The position numbers were made by a program, and so were the translations under genes. A stretch of 64,000 bases of DNA. Origin: Actinomycetota bacterium. GTDB lineage: Bacteria; Actinomycetota; Coriobacteriia; Anaerosomatales; Anaerosomataceae. Shown here in pieces: positions 9,138 through 18,306 of the stretch (position 1 is its first letter; the number at the start of each line of letters is the position of its first letter). Below the pieces are notes generated by a model. It saw only the letters and a list, made by a program, of their open reading frames with translations, had not been told where the DNA came from and made no database searches. The stretch spans positions 73,138-137,137 of the forward strand of contig RCMX01000001.1 in the NCBI GenBank assembly GCA_004348925.1, in the 5' to 3' direction.

Positions 9138-9285
9138 TGGCTCCCCCTCAAGGAACGTACGACCTGAGCGAATCTTTGCACGTTGAGCCGGCAAGCGCAT
9201 CACCAGAAGTTGGTGGGTGACACCGCGGGGGTACTCGCGTCTGCTACCCTTCGTGCTACGGACGCGCGGGTCAGGGAGGTTTCGG

Positions 9286-10467
9286 ATGAAGCACGTGGTC
9301 GTGATATTGGATGGCGCCGCCGGCTGGCCGCTTCCCGAACTCGGCGGGCGCACGACGCTTGCCGCCGCGAACACTCCCAATCTCGACGCGCTTGCGTACG
9401 GGGGTCGCATCGGGCTTGCGCAGACGGTGCCGGACGGTGCGGAGCCGTCCTCATCGGCGGCGTGTACTGCGATTCTCGGCTACGATCCGGTCGCCAACTA
9501 CGTAGGCCGGGGCGCCATTGAGGCGGCAAGCATGGGCATCTCGCTCGCGCCCGATGAGGTCGCCCTGCGGATGAACCTGGTGAACATCGCCGACGGTTGC
9601 ATGGCCTCGTACGCGTGCGGGCACATCACGACACCCGAATCTCGCGCGATCGTCACCGAGCTTGGCGAGGCGCTCGGCGACGGGACGTTTCGCTTCTACC
9701 CCGGTGTGGCGTATCGGCACATCCTGGTCGTCAAGGGCCATAACGAACTCGTGGACCTGGGCTTCACGCCGCCGCACGATATCTCGGACAAGCGCGTGGA
9801 TGGTCAGCTGCCGAGAGGCGCGGGCAGCGAGCTGCTGCTCGATCTCATGGCGCGTGCCCGCGAGGTGCTGGCGACGTCACCGGCGAACCTCGCGCGCGCC
9901 GCTGCCGGCGGGCTGCCAGCAACGGACATCTGGCCGTTCTGGCCGGGCGTCGCGCCAGCCGGTCTGCGCTCGTTCTCGGAGGTGTACGGCGTCAGCGCGG
10001 CGATGACGTCCGGTGTCGATCTGCTCAACGGGCTCTCGGTGTTGCTCGGCATCGACCGGTTGGACATTCCGGGCGTCTCCGACGGCGCCGACAACGACTA
10101 CGTCGCGCAGGCAGAAGGCGGGCTCGCCGCGCTTGAGGATCACGACCTCGTGGTCATCCACGTCGAATCGCCTGACGAAGAGGGGCATGCTGGCAGCATC
10201 GACGGGAAGATCGCGGCGATCGAGGACATCGACCGCATGGTCATCTCCCGCGTGCGAGACTACCCCGGTCAGATACGCATCCTGTGCATGCCGGACCACC
10301 CCACACCGATCGCCATCAAGACGCACGTGGGCGAGCCCGTCCCGTTCGTCCTCACGGGTCCGGGTATCGAGCGATCGGGTGCCACCGGATTCGACGAGAA
10401 CGCGGCCGCAGCCACCGGGCTACGCGTCGACCCGGGCTTCGGCGTGATGCGGCTGCTCCTCGGCTGA
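9286..10467 (+). CDS. apgM: Cofactor-independent phosphoglycerate mutase, archaeal (ApgM) type
   Basis: Interconverts 3- and 2-phosphoglycerate in glycolysis/gluconeogenesis. The 393-residue protein starts at the ATG at 9286 behind CAGGGAGG. Alkaline-phosphatase-superfamily features are VVVILDGAAGWP at the N-terminus (metal-binding Asp), the Ser-containing PSSSAACTAILGYDP segment, VIHVESPDEEGHAG with Asp/Glu/His ligands, and CMPDHPTPIAIKTHVGEPVPF. The last segment (DHPTP...TH..PVPF) is typical of the ApgM family rather than GpmI. The gene stands alone and diverges from the response regulator gene. Confidence 0.93.
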   Translation: MKHVVVILDGAAGWPLPELGGRTTLAAANTPNLDALAYGGRIGLAQTVPDGAEPSSSAACTAILGYDPVANYVGRGAIEAASMGISLAPDEVALRMNLVNIADGCMASYACGHITTPESRAIVTELGEALGDGTFRFYPGVAYRHILVVKGHNELVDLGFTPPHDISDKRVDGQLPRGAGSELLLDLMARAREVLATSPANLARAAAGGLPATDIWPFWPGVAPAGLRSFSEVYGVSAAMTSGVDLLNGLSVLLGIDRLDIPGVSDGADNDYVAQAEGGLAALEDHDLVVIHVESPDEEGHAGSIDGKIAAIEDIDRMVISRVRDYPGQIRILCMPDHPTPIAIKTHVGEPVPFVLTGPGIERSGATGFDENAAAATGLRVDPGFGVMRLLLG

Positions 10468-10533
10468 GGCGCTTGCCTGCGCCCCGCCTCGGGTATCTCT
10501 TCTTGCGTACGGCAGTCGACGCAAGGAGCACTC

Positions 10534-11343
10534 ATGCCCCGCAGCATCTGGAAGGGCGACATCAGCTTCGGGCTGGTGACGATACCCGTCTCCCTTCATC
10601 CTGCCGAGGAACGCAATGAACTCGCATTCCATCTGCTCGACGGACGCGACATGGCGCCTGTCAAGCAGCAGCGCGTGAACAGCGTCACCGGCGAGGAGGT
10701 GCCGTGGGAGGACATCGTGAAGGGGTACGAGCACGAGCCGGGTCGCTACGTCGTCGTGACCGATGAGGACTTCCGCGCTGCGGACGTCGAGGCTACGCGC
10801 ACCGTCGACGTGCTCGCCATGGTCCGTGCCGAGGAGATATCCGCACTCTTCTACGATCATCCCTACTACCTTGCGCCGGCGAGTCAGGCAGCACGCAAGC
10901 CGTACGCGATTCTGCGCGACACGCTCACGCAGACGGGGTACGTGGGCGTGGCGAGCATCGTGATCCGAACACGCCAGCACCTCGCGGCGCTCATGCCGCT
11001 CGGCGACGCGCTCGTCCTCGATGTCCTGCGCTACCCGTACGAGATCCGCTCGGCGGATGATCTGGATCTTCCGGGGGATCCTGCCGGGCTCGGTGTGACC
11101 GCTGCCGAGATGAGCCTGGCGTCGCAGCTCGTGGACGCGATGACCGGGCCGTGGAACCCCTCGGCCTATCGCGATACCTACAGAGAGGCGCTGCTTGCGC
11201 TCATCAAGCGCAAAGTCGAGACCGGTGAGGTGCTCGAGCCACCGCCCGTTGCCGAGGAGCGGCCAGCCGCTGGCGAGGTCGTTGACATCATGTCGCTGCT
11301 CAGGCGGAGCCTGGACGAACGGCGTGCCGCCGGGGGAGCGTAG
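10534..11343 (+). CDS. ku: Ku homodimer protein for non-homologous end joining
   Basis: Bacterial Ku, 269 residues, binds DNA double-strand ends and recruits LigD. It begins MPRSIWKGDISFGLVTIPVSL, the family's hallmark N-terminus. It continues with LLDGRDMAPVKQQRVN, KGYEHEPGRYVVVTDEDF and YDHPYYLAPASQAARKPYAILRDTL, all in canonical order. The last residues after about 250 form a short basic-acidic tail, shorter than the extended tails of some actinobacteria. The ribosome site AAGGAG lies 7 nt before the ATG. It is separated from ligD by only 3 nt, so ku-ligD is an operon. Confidence 0.97.
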   Translation: MPRSIWKGDISFGLVTIPVSLHPAEERNELAFHLLDGRDMAPVKQQRVNSVTGEEVPWEDIVKGYEHEPGRYVVVTDEDFRAADVEATRTVDVLAMVRAEEISALFYDHPYYLAPASQAARKPYAILRDTLTQTGYVGVASIVIRTRQHLAALMPLGDALVLDVLRYPYEIRSADDLDLPGDPAGLGVTAAEMSLASQLVDAMTGPWNPSAYRDTYREALLALIKRKVETGEVLEPPPVAEERPAAGEVVDIMSLLRRSLDERRAAGGA

Positions 11344-11346
11344 CCG

Positions 11347-13812
11347 ATGCCTCTTGAGGAATACCGGGCGAAGCGGCACTTCGACCGCACACCGGAGCCG
11401 GCGGGAGGCGCCGAGCCGGATGCGCCGCTGCGACGCTTCGTCGTGCAGAAGCACGCAGCCTCGCGTCTTCACTACGACTTCCGACTCGAGATAGACGGCG
11501 TGCTTCGCTCCTGGGCGATTCCGAAAGGACCGAGCCTCGATACCTCGCAGAAGCGGCTGGCCGTGCACGTCGAGGACCATCCGCTCGAATATGGCGACTT
11601 CGAAGGCACAATCCCGGCGGGCGAGTACGGCGGCGGCACCGTGATGGTGTGGGACCGCGGTACATGGGAGCCCATCAACGACCCTGTCGAAGGGTACGCG
11701 CGCGGCGACTTCAAAGTGCGGCTCTCCGGCGAAAAGCTCACCGGTGGCTTCGTGCTGGTTCGCCTGAAGCCGCGTGCAGGGGAGAAGCAGACGAACTGGT
11801 TGCTCATCAAGGAGCGGGACAGGTATGCGCGCCCGCTCTCGGAAGGCGATGTCCTCGACCTCGATCGGTCGGTCGCGACGGGTCGCACGATGAACGAGAT
11901 CACAGCCGGTGCTCGCACGACAGGCGCGCCGGACGGCGGTGACGACCCGTCAGCGTTACCGGGGGCGGTCGCCGCCCCCTCACCCGAGCGCATAGAGCCG
12001 ATGCTCGCTACTGCAGTGGAGACACCACCGGATGGTGCGGGTTGGCTGCACGAGATCAAGCTGGACGGCTACCGCGCGCTCTGTCGCGTTCGTGGCGATG
12101 ATGTGCGCTTCTTCACCCGTAGTGGCGCGGACTGGACGTCGCGCTTCTCGGCAGTGATCCCGGCGGTGCGCGCGCTTGGCCTCGGCGACGCGTGGCTTGA
12201 CGGTGAAGTGGTGGCGCTGCTGCCCGATGGTCGCTCGGGGTTCGGAGCGCTGCAGGCCGAGCTCAAGCGCGGTGACGCGGCGGACATCACCTACTTCGCG
12301 TTCGATCTGCCGTATCTGCGCGGATGGGATCTCCGGGCCGCGGCGCTTGAGCACCGGAAGGCGCTCCTCGGCATGCTCCTCGGCGCGGCTACCGGACGTG
12401 TGAGGTACCTCGAGCACGTTCAAGGAGAGGGAGCGGAGTTCCACCGGCAGACGTGCGCGCTCGCGCTTGAGGGCGCGGTGAGCAAGCGCGCCTCGGCACC
12501 GTACCGGGCGGGGCGTGGACGCGACTGGCGAAAGCACAAGTGCAGGCTGCGACAGGAGTTCGTCGTGGTGGGCTACACATCGCCCGCGTCAGGGAGCGTC
12601 GGCGTCGGTGCTCTCGTCCTGGCGGCCCGGGGACCCGGCGGTGAACTCGCGTATTCGGGGAAGGCGGGAACGGGGTTCTCGGCGAAGGAGTCGGCGATGC
12701 TTCGGCGCCTCCTCGATCGGATCGCCACAGAGGAGCAGCCCGTGCTCGACGTCCCCGCGAGGGAGGCCGGGGGCGTGCGGTGGACCCGCCCCGAGGTGGT
12801 GGTGGAAGTCGAATTCGCCGAGTGGACCGAGGGTGGCCTGCTCCGGCAGGCGTCGTTCGTGGGGGTGCGCGAGGACAAGCCGGCGGCCGACGTGCGCCGG
12901 GAGCTGTCGACGGACGCGACGCTCACGCCGGAGGGCGTGACGCTCACGCATCCCGACAAAGTGCTCTTCGATGGCATCGGGGTCACGAAACGCGAGCTCG
13001 CCACCTACTACGAGCGTGTGGCGGCGCACCTGCTTCCCGAGTTGAGGAATCGGCCGCTGGTCCTTGTCCGCTGTCCGCACGGCACGGGGCAGTCATGCTT
13101 CTACCAGAAGGAGGCGACCGTCGGCTTCCCGGCAGGGATGCGGACGGTTCCGGTGCGGCATGAGGACGGCGTCGTCAACTACGCGCTCGTCGACGACATC
13201 GAGGATGTGCTCGGCCTCGTGCAGCTGGGTGTGCTCGAGATCCACACGTGGGGTTCGCTTGCCGACGACGTCGAGCGACCCGATCGCATCGTGATCGACC
13301 TCGATCCGGGCCCCGGGGTTCCGTGGAAGGCCGTCTGTGACGCGGCGCTTCTTATCCGGGATGGACTTGAGGGCATCGGGCTTGGCGCGTTCGCTAAGAC
13401 GACGGGAAGCAAGGGCCTGCATGTGGTCGCGCCGATCGTTCGTGACGGTGACTGGGGCGTGGTGAAGGAGGTTGCCCGCACGTTCTGCGAGGCGGTGGCG
13501 CGCGCCGATCCGGCCCGGTTCACCACGAACCCGCGCAAGGCGCGGCGCAACGATCGCGTCTTCATCGACTACGTCCGGAACTCGCGCGGTGCCACCGCGG
13601 TCGCCGCGTACTCGTCCCGGGCCCGACCCGGGGCGACCGTGTCGGTGCCCGTCCGGTGGGACGAGATCGAGGCCGGCGTACGATCTGACGCGTATACCAT
13701 CAGGAGCGTGCCGAGACGGCTGGCCGCGCTACGCGAGAGTCCGTGGGCGCAGTACGAGGCAGCGCGCCGCGCGCTCGACGAACGCGTGCGAAACGCGCTC
13801 GGGCTCCTCTGA
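11347..13812 (+). CDS. ligD: Multifunctional end-joining ligase LigD (phosphoesterase-ligase-polymerase)
   Basis: End-joining enzyme of 821 residues with three catalytic modules in the order PE-ligase-polymerase, as in Pseudomonas rather than the POL-PE-LIG order of mycobacteria. The 3'-phosphoesterase module is about 1-175 (RRFVVQKHAASRLHYDFRLE, IPAGEYGGGTV). The ATP-dependent ligase module is about 210-520, with adenylated K238 in HEIKLDGYRALC. The polymerase/primase module is about 535-821 (THPDKVLFDGIGVTK, metal-binding D651 and D653 in VIDLDPGPG, and KTTGSKGLHVVAP). All catalytic residues I looked for are present. Together with ku this predicts a working two-component NHEJ pathway. Confidence 0.97.
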   Translation: MPLEEYRAKRHFDRTPEPAGGAEPDAPLRRFVVQKHAASRLHYDFRLEIDGVLRSWAIPKGPSLDTSQKRLAVHVEDHPLEYGDFEGTIPAGEYGGGTVMVWDRGTWEPINDPVEGYARGDFKVRLSGEKLTGGFVLVRLKPRAGEKQTNWLLIKERDRYARPLSEGDVLDLDRSVATGRTMNEITAGARTTGAPDGGDDPSALPGAVAAPSPERIEPMLATAVETPPDGAGWLHEIKLDGYRALCRVRGDDVRFFTRSGADWTSRFSAVIPAVRALGLGDAWLDGEVVALLPDGRSGFGALQAELKRGDAADITYFAFDLPYLRGWDLRAAALEHRKALLGMLLGAATGRVRYLEHVQGEGAEFHRQTCALALEGAVSKRASAPYRAGRGRDWRKHKCRLRQEFVVVGYTSPASGSVGVGALVLAARGPGGELAYSGKAGTGFSAKESAMLRRLLDRIATEEQPVLDVPAREAGGVRWTRPEVVVEVEFAEWTEGGLLRQASFVGVREDKPAADVRRELSTDATLTPEGVTLTHPDKVLFDGIGVTKRELATYYERVAAHLLPELRNRPLVLVRCPHGTGQSCFYQKEATVGFPAGMRTVPVRHEDGVVNYALVDDIEDVLGLVQLGVLEIHTWGSLADDVERPDRIVIDLDPGPGVPWKAVCDAALLIRDGLEGIGLGAFAKTTGSKGLHVVAPIVRDGDWGVVKEVARTFCEAVARADPARFTTNPRKARRNDRVFIDYVRNSRGATAVAAYSSRARPGATVSVPVRWDEIEAGVRSDAYTIRSVPRRLAALRESPWAQYEAARRALDERVRNALGLL

Positions 13813-13814
13813 TT

Positions 13815-14078
13815 TCACGACACGTTGCGGTTTCTGGTGAACACGAAGTACACGAACGCGCATCCGGCGACGGTTGCCACCACCGCGAGCGCCAGATCAT
13901 CGGCGATCGTCCCATCCGGCTGCTCGGTCGTGGCGAATGGCGAGGTGGTCCGGGCGGTAACCGGCTGCGCGCTGGTTTGCGCCGCGTTGTCTTGCGCGAA
14001 GGAGATTGCGGGCAGCGCGACCACGAGCGTCAGCGTGACGATCGTGGCAAGCGCGATGCGTATGAGCATTCCTGGCAT
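13815..14078 (-). CDS. Small secreted single-pass membrane protein, unknown
   Basis: An 87-residue protein with an N-terminal signal peptide (MLIRIALATIVTLTLVVALPAISFA, probable cleavage after SFA). A Ser/Thr/Gln-rich stretch of about 28 residues follows, then a C-terminal membrane helix (DLALAVVATVAGCAFVYFVF) and a basic RNRN tail. The topology is therefore a short extracytoplasmic segment tethered at the C-terminus. The start has GGAG 8 nt upstream. It sits 63 nt downstream of the ABC exporter pair on the same strand, so it may be an accessory of that operon. It ends 2 nt after the convergent ligD stop. I do not recognise a family. Confidence 0.65.
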   Translation of the reverse strand: MPGMLIRIALATIVTLTLVVALPAISFAQDNAAQTSAQPVTARTTSPFATTEQPDGTIADDLALAVVATVAGCAFVYFVFTRNRNVS

Positions 14079-14141
14079 GTCGTGGTCTCCGCGCTCGTGA
14101 GTCTCCGGTGTTCGCGTTTGAGCGAATCCCGTACCGGATGC

Positions 14142-15938
14142 TCACTCCGCGGAAAACTGGGCCGCGTGCAGCCGCGCGAACAGGCCGTTTCTCTGGAGGA
14201 GTTCCGGGTAGGTGCCTTCCTCGACGATGGTCCCGTGATCGACCACGACGATGCGGTCGGCATCACGGATGGTCGAGAGCCGATGCGCGATCACGAAGGC
14301 GGTCCGTCCGCGAAGGATATCGGTGAGCGCTTCCTGGATCAGCAGCTCGGTCCGGGTGTCCACGGACGATGTCGCCTCGTCGAGCACAAGGATGGACGGG
14401 TCCGAGAGCACCGCGCGGGCGAATGCGATCAGCTGCCGTTGGCCGGTCGAGAGCAGGACGCCCCGCTCGCCCACCGGCGTGTCGTAGCCGTCGGCGAGGC
14501 GATCGATGAAGGTGCTTGCCCGAGATGCCCGTGCAGCAGCTCGGACGTCTTCATCCGAGGCATCCAGACGACCGTACCGGATGTTCTCGGCGATCGTGCC
14601 CGAGAAGAGGAACGGGTCTTGCAGCACCACGCCCAGGTTCGACCGCAGGGAGGACAGGGTGATGGCGCGCAGGTCGGTGCCGTCGACGAGCACGCGGCCA
14701 CCGGTGGGATCGTAGAAGCGGGCGAGCAGGTTGATCATCGTGCTCTTGCCGGCGCCGGTCGGGCCGACGATCGCGAGCGTCGTCCCCGCCGCCACATGAA
14801 GGTCGACGTCGTCGAGCACGACGCCGCCGGTACCGTACGAGAATTGCACGTGCTCGAACGTGACGCTGCCGTCAGGGCGGCCCAGGTCGATCGCGTCGGG
14901 GGCATCGGTGACCTCGGGCGGGGTGTCGAGCAGATCGAAGACGCGTTCGCCGCCCGCGAGCGCGGATTGCGTCTCGGCCCAGAGGCTCGAGAGCTGGCTG
15001 ACGGCGTTGAAGAAGGAGCGCGAGTAGCCGAAGAACGCCACGACGACGCCCACGGTGACCATGCCGCCCGCAGCCAGGAACCCGCCGTATGCGGCAACGA
15101 GCGCCGTCGATGCGGCAGAGATGACCGCCAGCACCGGTGGGAACGCTGCCGAGACGGCGGACGCCGCGATGTTCGCGTCGCGGTTCGTGGCGTTGCGCTC
15201 GGCGAACTCGCCGCGGTTGCGCTCGGTGCGCACGAACGCCTGCGCCACGCGGATGCCTGCGAGGTCCTCGGCAAGGCTCGCCGAGACATCGCCGATCGTC
15301 TCCTGGCGGCGTCGGAAAACCCGACGGGCGAGCGAGCCGAAGAGCCAGCTCGCGACGTACATCACCGGCACGACGAGCAGCGTCACCAGTGCAAGCCGCC
15401 AGCTGACAAGCGTCATGCCGACGAGCGTGGCGGTGAAGCCGAGAAACGCGCCAAGCACGCGACGGAATCCCTGGGCGAGGAAGGAGTTCACCTGCTCGAT
15501 GTCGTTGATGAGCCTGCTCATGATGTCGCCCGACTCGGCGGTCTCGAAAAACGCTACCGAGAGATCCTGCACCTTGTCGAAGACCTCACCGCGGAGTTCG
15601 AAGAGCGCTTCCTGACCGACAGTGCCCAGCACGAGGATCTGCATGCGCTGGGAGTACCAGCCAACGAACGTCGAGACGAAGAGCGCGACGATGGGGAGCG
15701 TGAGCGCGGCGGTTCGGCCGCCGGCTTTCGCACCGGCGATGGCGGTATCCACGATCCAGCCGGTGATGGCCGGGGATGCCGCTGTGTTGAGCGACGAGAG
15801 CACAAGCCAGAAGAACGCCACGATCACGCGACGCCGGTGCGGCCTGAGGTAGCCGAGGAGCCGGAGTCCGGACGCCCGGATGTCGCGGGCGCGGTCGCGC
15901 TTCGCGAGCGACGTGAGCGATCCTGTCCCGCGTGCCAC
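14142..15938 (-). CDS. ABC exporter half-transporter (canonical NBD subunit)
   Basis: Multidrug/lipid-type ABC exporter half, 598 residues: six membrane helices (about 30-310), then a nucleotide-binding domain. Walker A is VGPTGAGKST, the Q loop VLQDPFLFSG, Walker B ILVLDEATSSVD with the catalytic Glu, and the switch IAHRLST with His. The signature is LSTGQRQ instead of LSGGQ. It starts at a GTG 2 nt after the stop of the upstream half-transporter, so the two are co-translated and very probably form a heterodimer. The altered signature pairs with the altered Walker B of the partner. The substrate cannot be inferred from sequence. Confidence 0.93.
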   Translation of the reverse strand: MARGTGSLTSLAKRDRARDIRASGLRLLGYLRPHRRRVIVAFFWLVLSSLNTAASPAITGWIVDTAIAGAKAGGRTAALTLPIVALFVSTFVGWYSQRMQILVLGTVGQEALFELRGEVFDKVQDLSVAFFETAESGDIMSRLINDIEQVNSFLAQGFRRVLGAFLGFTATLVGMTLVSWRLALVTLLVVPVMYVASWLFGSLARRVFRRRQETIGDVSASLAEDLAGIRVAQAFVRTERNRGEFAERNATNRDANIAASAVSAAFPPVLAVISAASTALVAAYGGFLAAGGMVTVGVVVAFFGYSRSFFNAVSQLSSLWAETQSALAGGERVFDLLDTPPEVTDAPDAIDLGRPDGSVTFEHVQFSYGTGGVVLDDVDLHVAAGTTLAIVGPTGAGKSTMINLLARFYDPTGGRVLVDGTDLRAITLSSLRSNLGVVLQDPFLFSGTIAENIRYGRLDASDEDVRAAARASRASTFIDRLADGYDTPVGERGVLLSTGQRQLIAFARAVLSDPSILVLDEATSSVDTRTELLIQEALTDILRGRTAFVIAHRLSTIRDADRIVVVDHGTIVEEGTYPELLQRNGLFARLHAAQFSAE

Positions 15939-15940
15939 GG

Positions 15941-17713
15941 CTACTCATCCTCCAGCGTGCATGAATCGGGGCGGTCGAGCTCTTCGCCGCCGACGAGCTG
16001 GCTCGCGGCGATCTCGGCATACACGCAGCTCTCGGCCAGGAGCTCCTCGTGCGTGCCGCGAGCGACCACGATGCCGTCTTCGATGACGAGGATCGCATCC
16101 GCACGCTTCACGGTTGAGAGCCGCTGGGCGACGATGAACGTCGTCCGACCGCCGATGAGGACCTCCAGGCTTGCGCGCAGCGCCGATTCGGTCTCGGCGT
16201 CCACGGAAGAGGTCGAGTCGTCCATGATCAGCACGCGTGGGTCGATCAGCAGCGCCCGGGCGATCGCGATGCGCTGCCGCTGACCTCCCGAGAGCTTGAT
16301 GCCGCGCTCGCCGACCCGGGTGTCGTAGCCCTCGGGCAGCTGAGCGATGAACGCCTCAGCCTGCGCCGCTTGTGCCGCCGCTGCGATCGCCCCGGCGGTT
16401 GCATCCGGCTTGCCGTACGCGATGTTCTCGGCGATCGTGCCCGAGAACAGAACGCTGTCTTGCATGACGACGCCGATGCGACCCCTGAGCGATGCGAGCG
16501 TGAGGTCGCGAACGTCATGGCCGTCGAGGAGGACGGCGCCGCTGGTGACGTCGTAGAAGCGGGGCACCAGGTTGACGACCGACGTCTTGCCCGAGCCGGT
16601 GGATCCAACGAGCGCGACCGTGGTTCCGGGCTCCACCGCGAACGATACGCCGGCGAGCGTCTCGGCATCAGAACCCGGGTAGCGCAGATGCACGTCGCGG
16701 AACTCCACGCGCCCCTGTGCATCCGCAAGCTCGATGGCGTCCGGTCGCTCCGGGACGTCCGTCTCGGCATCGAGCACCTCGAAGAGGCGGCTGGCCGAGG
16801 CGCCGGCCCGCGCGATGGTCTGCGCGCCGAAGCCGAGAATGAAGAGCGGCTGGAGAAGCAGCATGAGGTAGCTGGTGAACGCGACGAGTTCGCCGATGGT
16901 GAGCCGTCCGTGCGCGACCTGCACCGCCCCTGCCCACACGACAAGCGCCACGCCGAGGTTGCCGACGCTGAAGAGCAACGGGAACGCGTTTGCCACCGTT
17001 CGACGAACGGTGAGTCCTTGCTGCAGCAGTGATTCGTTCGCCGCGCGATAGCGCGCAGCCTCGAACGGCTCGCGGGCGAACGCTTTCACCACGCGGATGC
17101 CGGCCACGTTCTCCTGCAGTACCGAGTTGAGCGCCGAGAGCCGTTGCTGGAAGCCGCGGAAGAGGGGTCCCAGTCGCGAGACGAATCGCACCAGCACCAG
17201 GATCGTGAGCGGGATGGCGACGAGCGCGACGAGGGCGAGCTGCCAGTTCATCACGAGCAGCAGGACGACAGCGCCTACGAGCATGATCGTCGCAGCGATC
17301 GCCTGGACGAGCCCGCCTCCGACGAAGTCGCGCACGAGGTCGACGTCGGAGGTAAGGCGCGTGATGAGCTGCCCTGTCTGGACGCGATCGTGGTACGAGA
17401 ACGACAGCGTCTGCAGACGCTCGAAGATCGCTTCGCGCATGTCGTACGCGGCTCCGTGACTTGCCCGTGCCGAGAGGAACCCCTGCAGGAACTGCGCGAT
17501 TCCACCTGCTGTGGCAACGCCGATCAGCATGACCGCGCCGCTCATGATGACCTCGGTGCGGCCCGCGGTGATCCCCTGGTCGATGACGCGTCTCAGGATC
17601 TGCGGTGCGATGAGATCCGCGACCGACGATCCGAGCACGGCCAGCACCGCAGCGGCCGCTACCAGGCGGTAGCGGCGCATGAAACGGAGCGATCGCAGGA
17701 GGTCGGTGTTCAC
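15941..17713 (-). CDS. ABC exporter half-transporter (degenerate NBD subunit)
   Basis: First gene of a heterodimeric exporter, 590 residues from a GTG at 17713 that has GAGGAG 4 nt upstream. An ATG 5 codons further up, at 17728, lacks a site. Six membrane helices precede the nucleotide-binding domain. Walker A is VGSTGSGKTS and the signature LSGGQRQRIAIARAL is canonical. Walker B is VLIMDDSTSSVD, with Asp where the catalytic Glu should be, and the switch reads IVAQRLST with Gln for His. These two changes are the usual mark of the degenerate-site subunit in TM287/288- or BmrCD-like exporters. The C-terminal tail is acidic. Confidence 0.93.
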   Translation of the reverse strand: MNTDLLRSLRFMRRYRLVAAAAVLAVLGSSVADLIAPQILRRVIDQGITAGRTEVIMSGAVMLIGVATAGGIAQFLQGFLSARASHGAAYDMREAIFERLQTLSFSYHDRVQTGQLITRLTSDVDLVRDFVGGGLVQAIAATIMLVGAVVLLLVMNWQLALVALVAIPLTILVLVRFVSRLGPLFRGFQQRLSALNSVLQENVAGIRVVKAFAREPFEAARYRAANESLLQQGLTVRRTVANAFPLLFSVGNLGVALVVWAGAVQVAHGRLTIGELVAFTSYLMLLLQPLFILGFGAQTIARAGASASRLFEVLDAETDVPERPDAIELADAQGRVEFRDVHLRYPGSDAETLAGVSFAVEPGTTVALVGSTGSGKTSVVNLVPRFYDVTSGAVLLDGHDVRDLTLASLRGRIGVVMQDSVLFSGTIAENIAYGKPDATAGAIAAAAQAAQAEAFIAQLPEGYDTRVGERGIKLSGGQRQRIAIARALLIDPRVLIMDDSTSSVDAETESALRASLEVLIGGRTTFIVAQRLSTVKRADAILVIEDGIVVARGTHEELLAESCVYAEIAASQLVGGEELDRPDSCTLEDE

Positions 17714-17772
17714 GGGGCTCCTCGGCATGTGGCTACCGTCAGGATAGCGCACGCATCTGACCCGTGACGCAC

Positions 17773-17802
17773 GACAACCCGGGGACGGTGCCCCGGGTTG
17801 TC
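17773..17802. terminator. 12-bp perfect GC-rich hairpin between SHOCT gene and ABC operon
   Basis: GACAACCCGGGG at 17773-17784 pairs perfectly with CCCCGGGTTGTC at 17791-17802 around a 6-nt loop. It lies downstream of the SHOCT gene and upstream of the ABC operon, both leftward. It may end the SHOCT transcript, although no T run follows on the minus strand. A pause or roadblock is the alternative. Confidence 0.55.
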
Positions 17803-17803
17803 G

Positions 17804-17872
17804 CGAGGGAGGGGGTGGGAGGAGGCCCGAGGGGGTGGCCGCCTCCCCGAACAAGGGAGGGAAGGGAGGGGG
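17804..17872 (+). repeat. G-tract cluster with canonical G-quadruplex motif
   Basis: The plus strand here is almost free of T and rich in G runs. GGG-A-GGG-AA-GGG-A-GGGGG at 17855-17872 fits the G3+N1-7 quadruplex rule, and a second cluster lies around 17807-17823. The G-rich strand is opposite the SHOCT transcript, so a quadruplex would form in DNA or in antisense RNA. Confidence 0.6.
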
Positions 17873-17884
17873 AGTGTGTAGTGG

Positions 17885-18181
17885 CTAGCCTCTCAGTGCA
17901 GACACTATGACGTTGTACTGGTCCGTATCGATCTCGCCTTTGGCAAGCCGCTCGCGTGCGATCGCGAGCGCGTTGTCCTGGGCGCCACCCGCGGGGTACG
18001 TCGCCTGCGGCTGGTTGCACATCGCCATGTGATGCATGCCGTGCTTGCGTCCGGCGACGAGCCAGATGACCAACACCGCGACAAGCGCGAGAAGGAAGAA
18101 GCTGAAGATCAGACCTCCGAAGCCAAGACCGCCGCCGACCATGTGGCCGACTCCATAGCCGATTCGTCCGTAACCCATCAT
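17885..18181 (-). CDS. Small membrane protein with C-terminal SHOCT domain
   Basis: A 98-residue protein. A Gly/Tyr-rich N-terminus (MMGYGRIGYGVGHMVGGG) is followed by one membrane helix (LIFSFFLLALVAVLVIWLVAG), a His/Met/Cys cluster (KHGMHHMAMCNQ), and a C-terminal SHOCT motif (ALAIARERLAKGEIDTDQYNVIVSAL). SHOCT domains are short oligomerization modules often found in small membrane proteins. The His/Met/Cys cluster could bind a soft metal such as copper, which is inference. The ribosome site AAGGAG lies 9 nt before the ATG. It seems to be transcribed alone. Confidence 0.82.
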   Translation of the reverse strand: MMGYGRIGYGVGHMVGGGLGFGGLIFSFFLLALVAVLVIWLVAGRKHGMHHMAMCNQPQATYPAGGAQDNALAIARERLAKGEIDTDQYNVIVSALRG

Positions 18182-18306
18182 GTCGAGGACTCCTTCTCAA
18201 GACGTGTGTCTTTGTGTGCTGAAAGGAGTATCTCCTGCACGTGTGCAGCAACGATGAGCGTGATGTGAAGAACAGATGCGCTTGCCGAGGGCGCGACCGA
18301 GGCGGT

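Noticed and set aside
13743-16283. Plus-strand open frame of about 850 codons opposite the ABC exporter genes
   Set aside because: It is a shadow of the minus-strand ABC genes, rich in Arg, Glu, Asp and His with no domain, and it also overlaps ligD.
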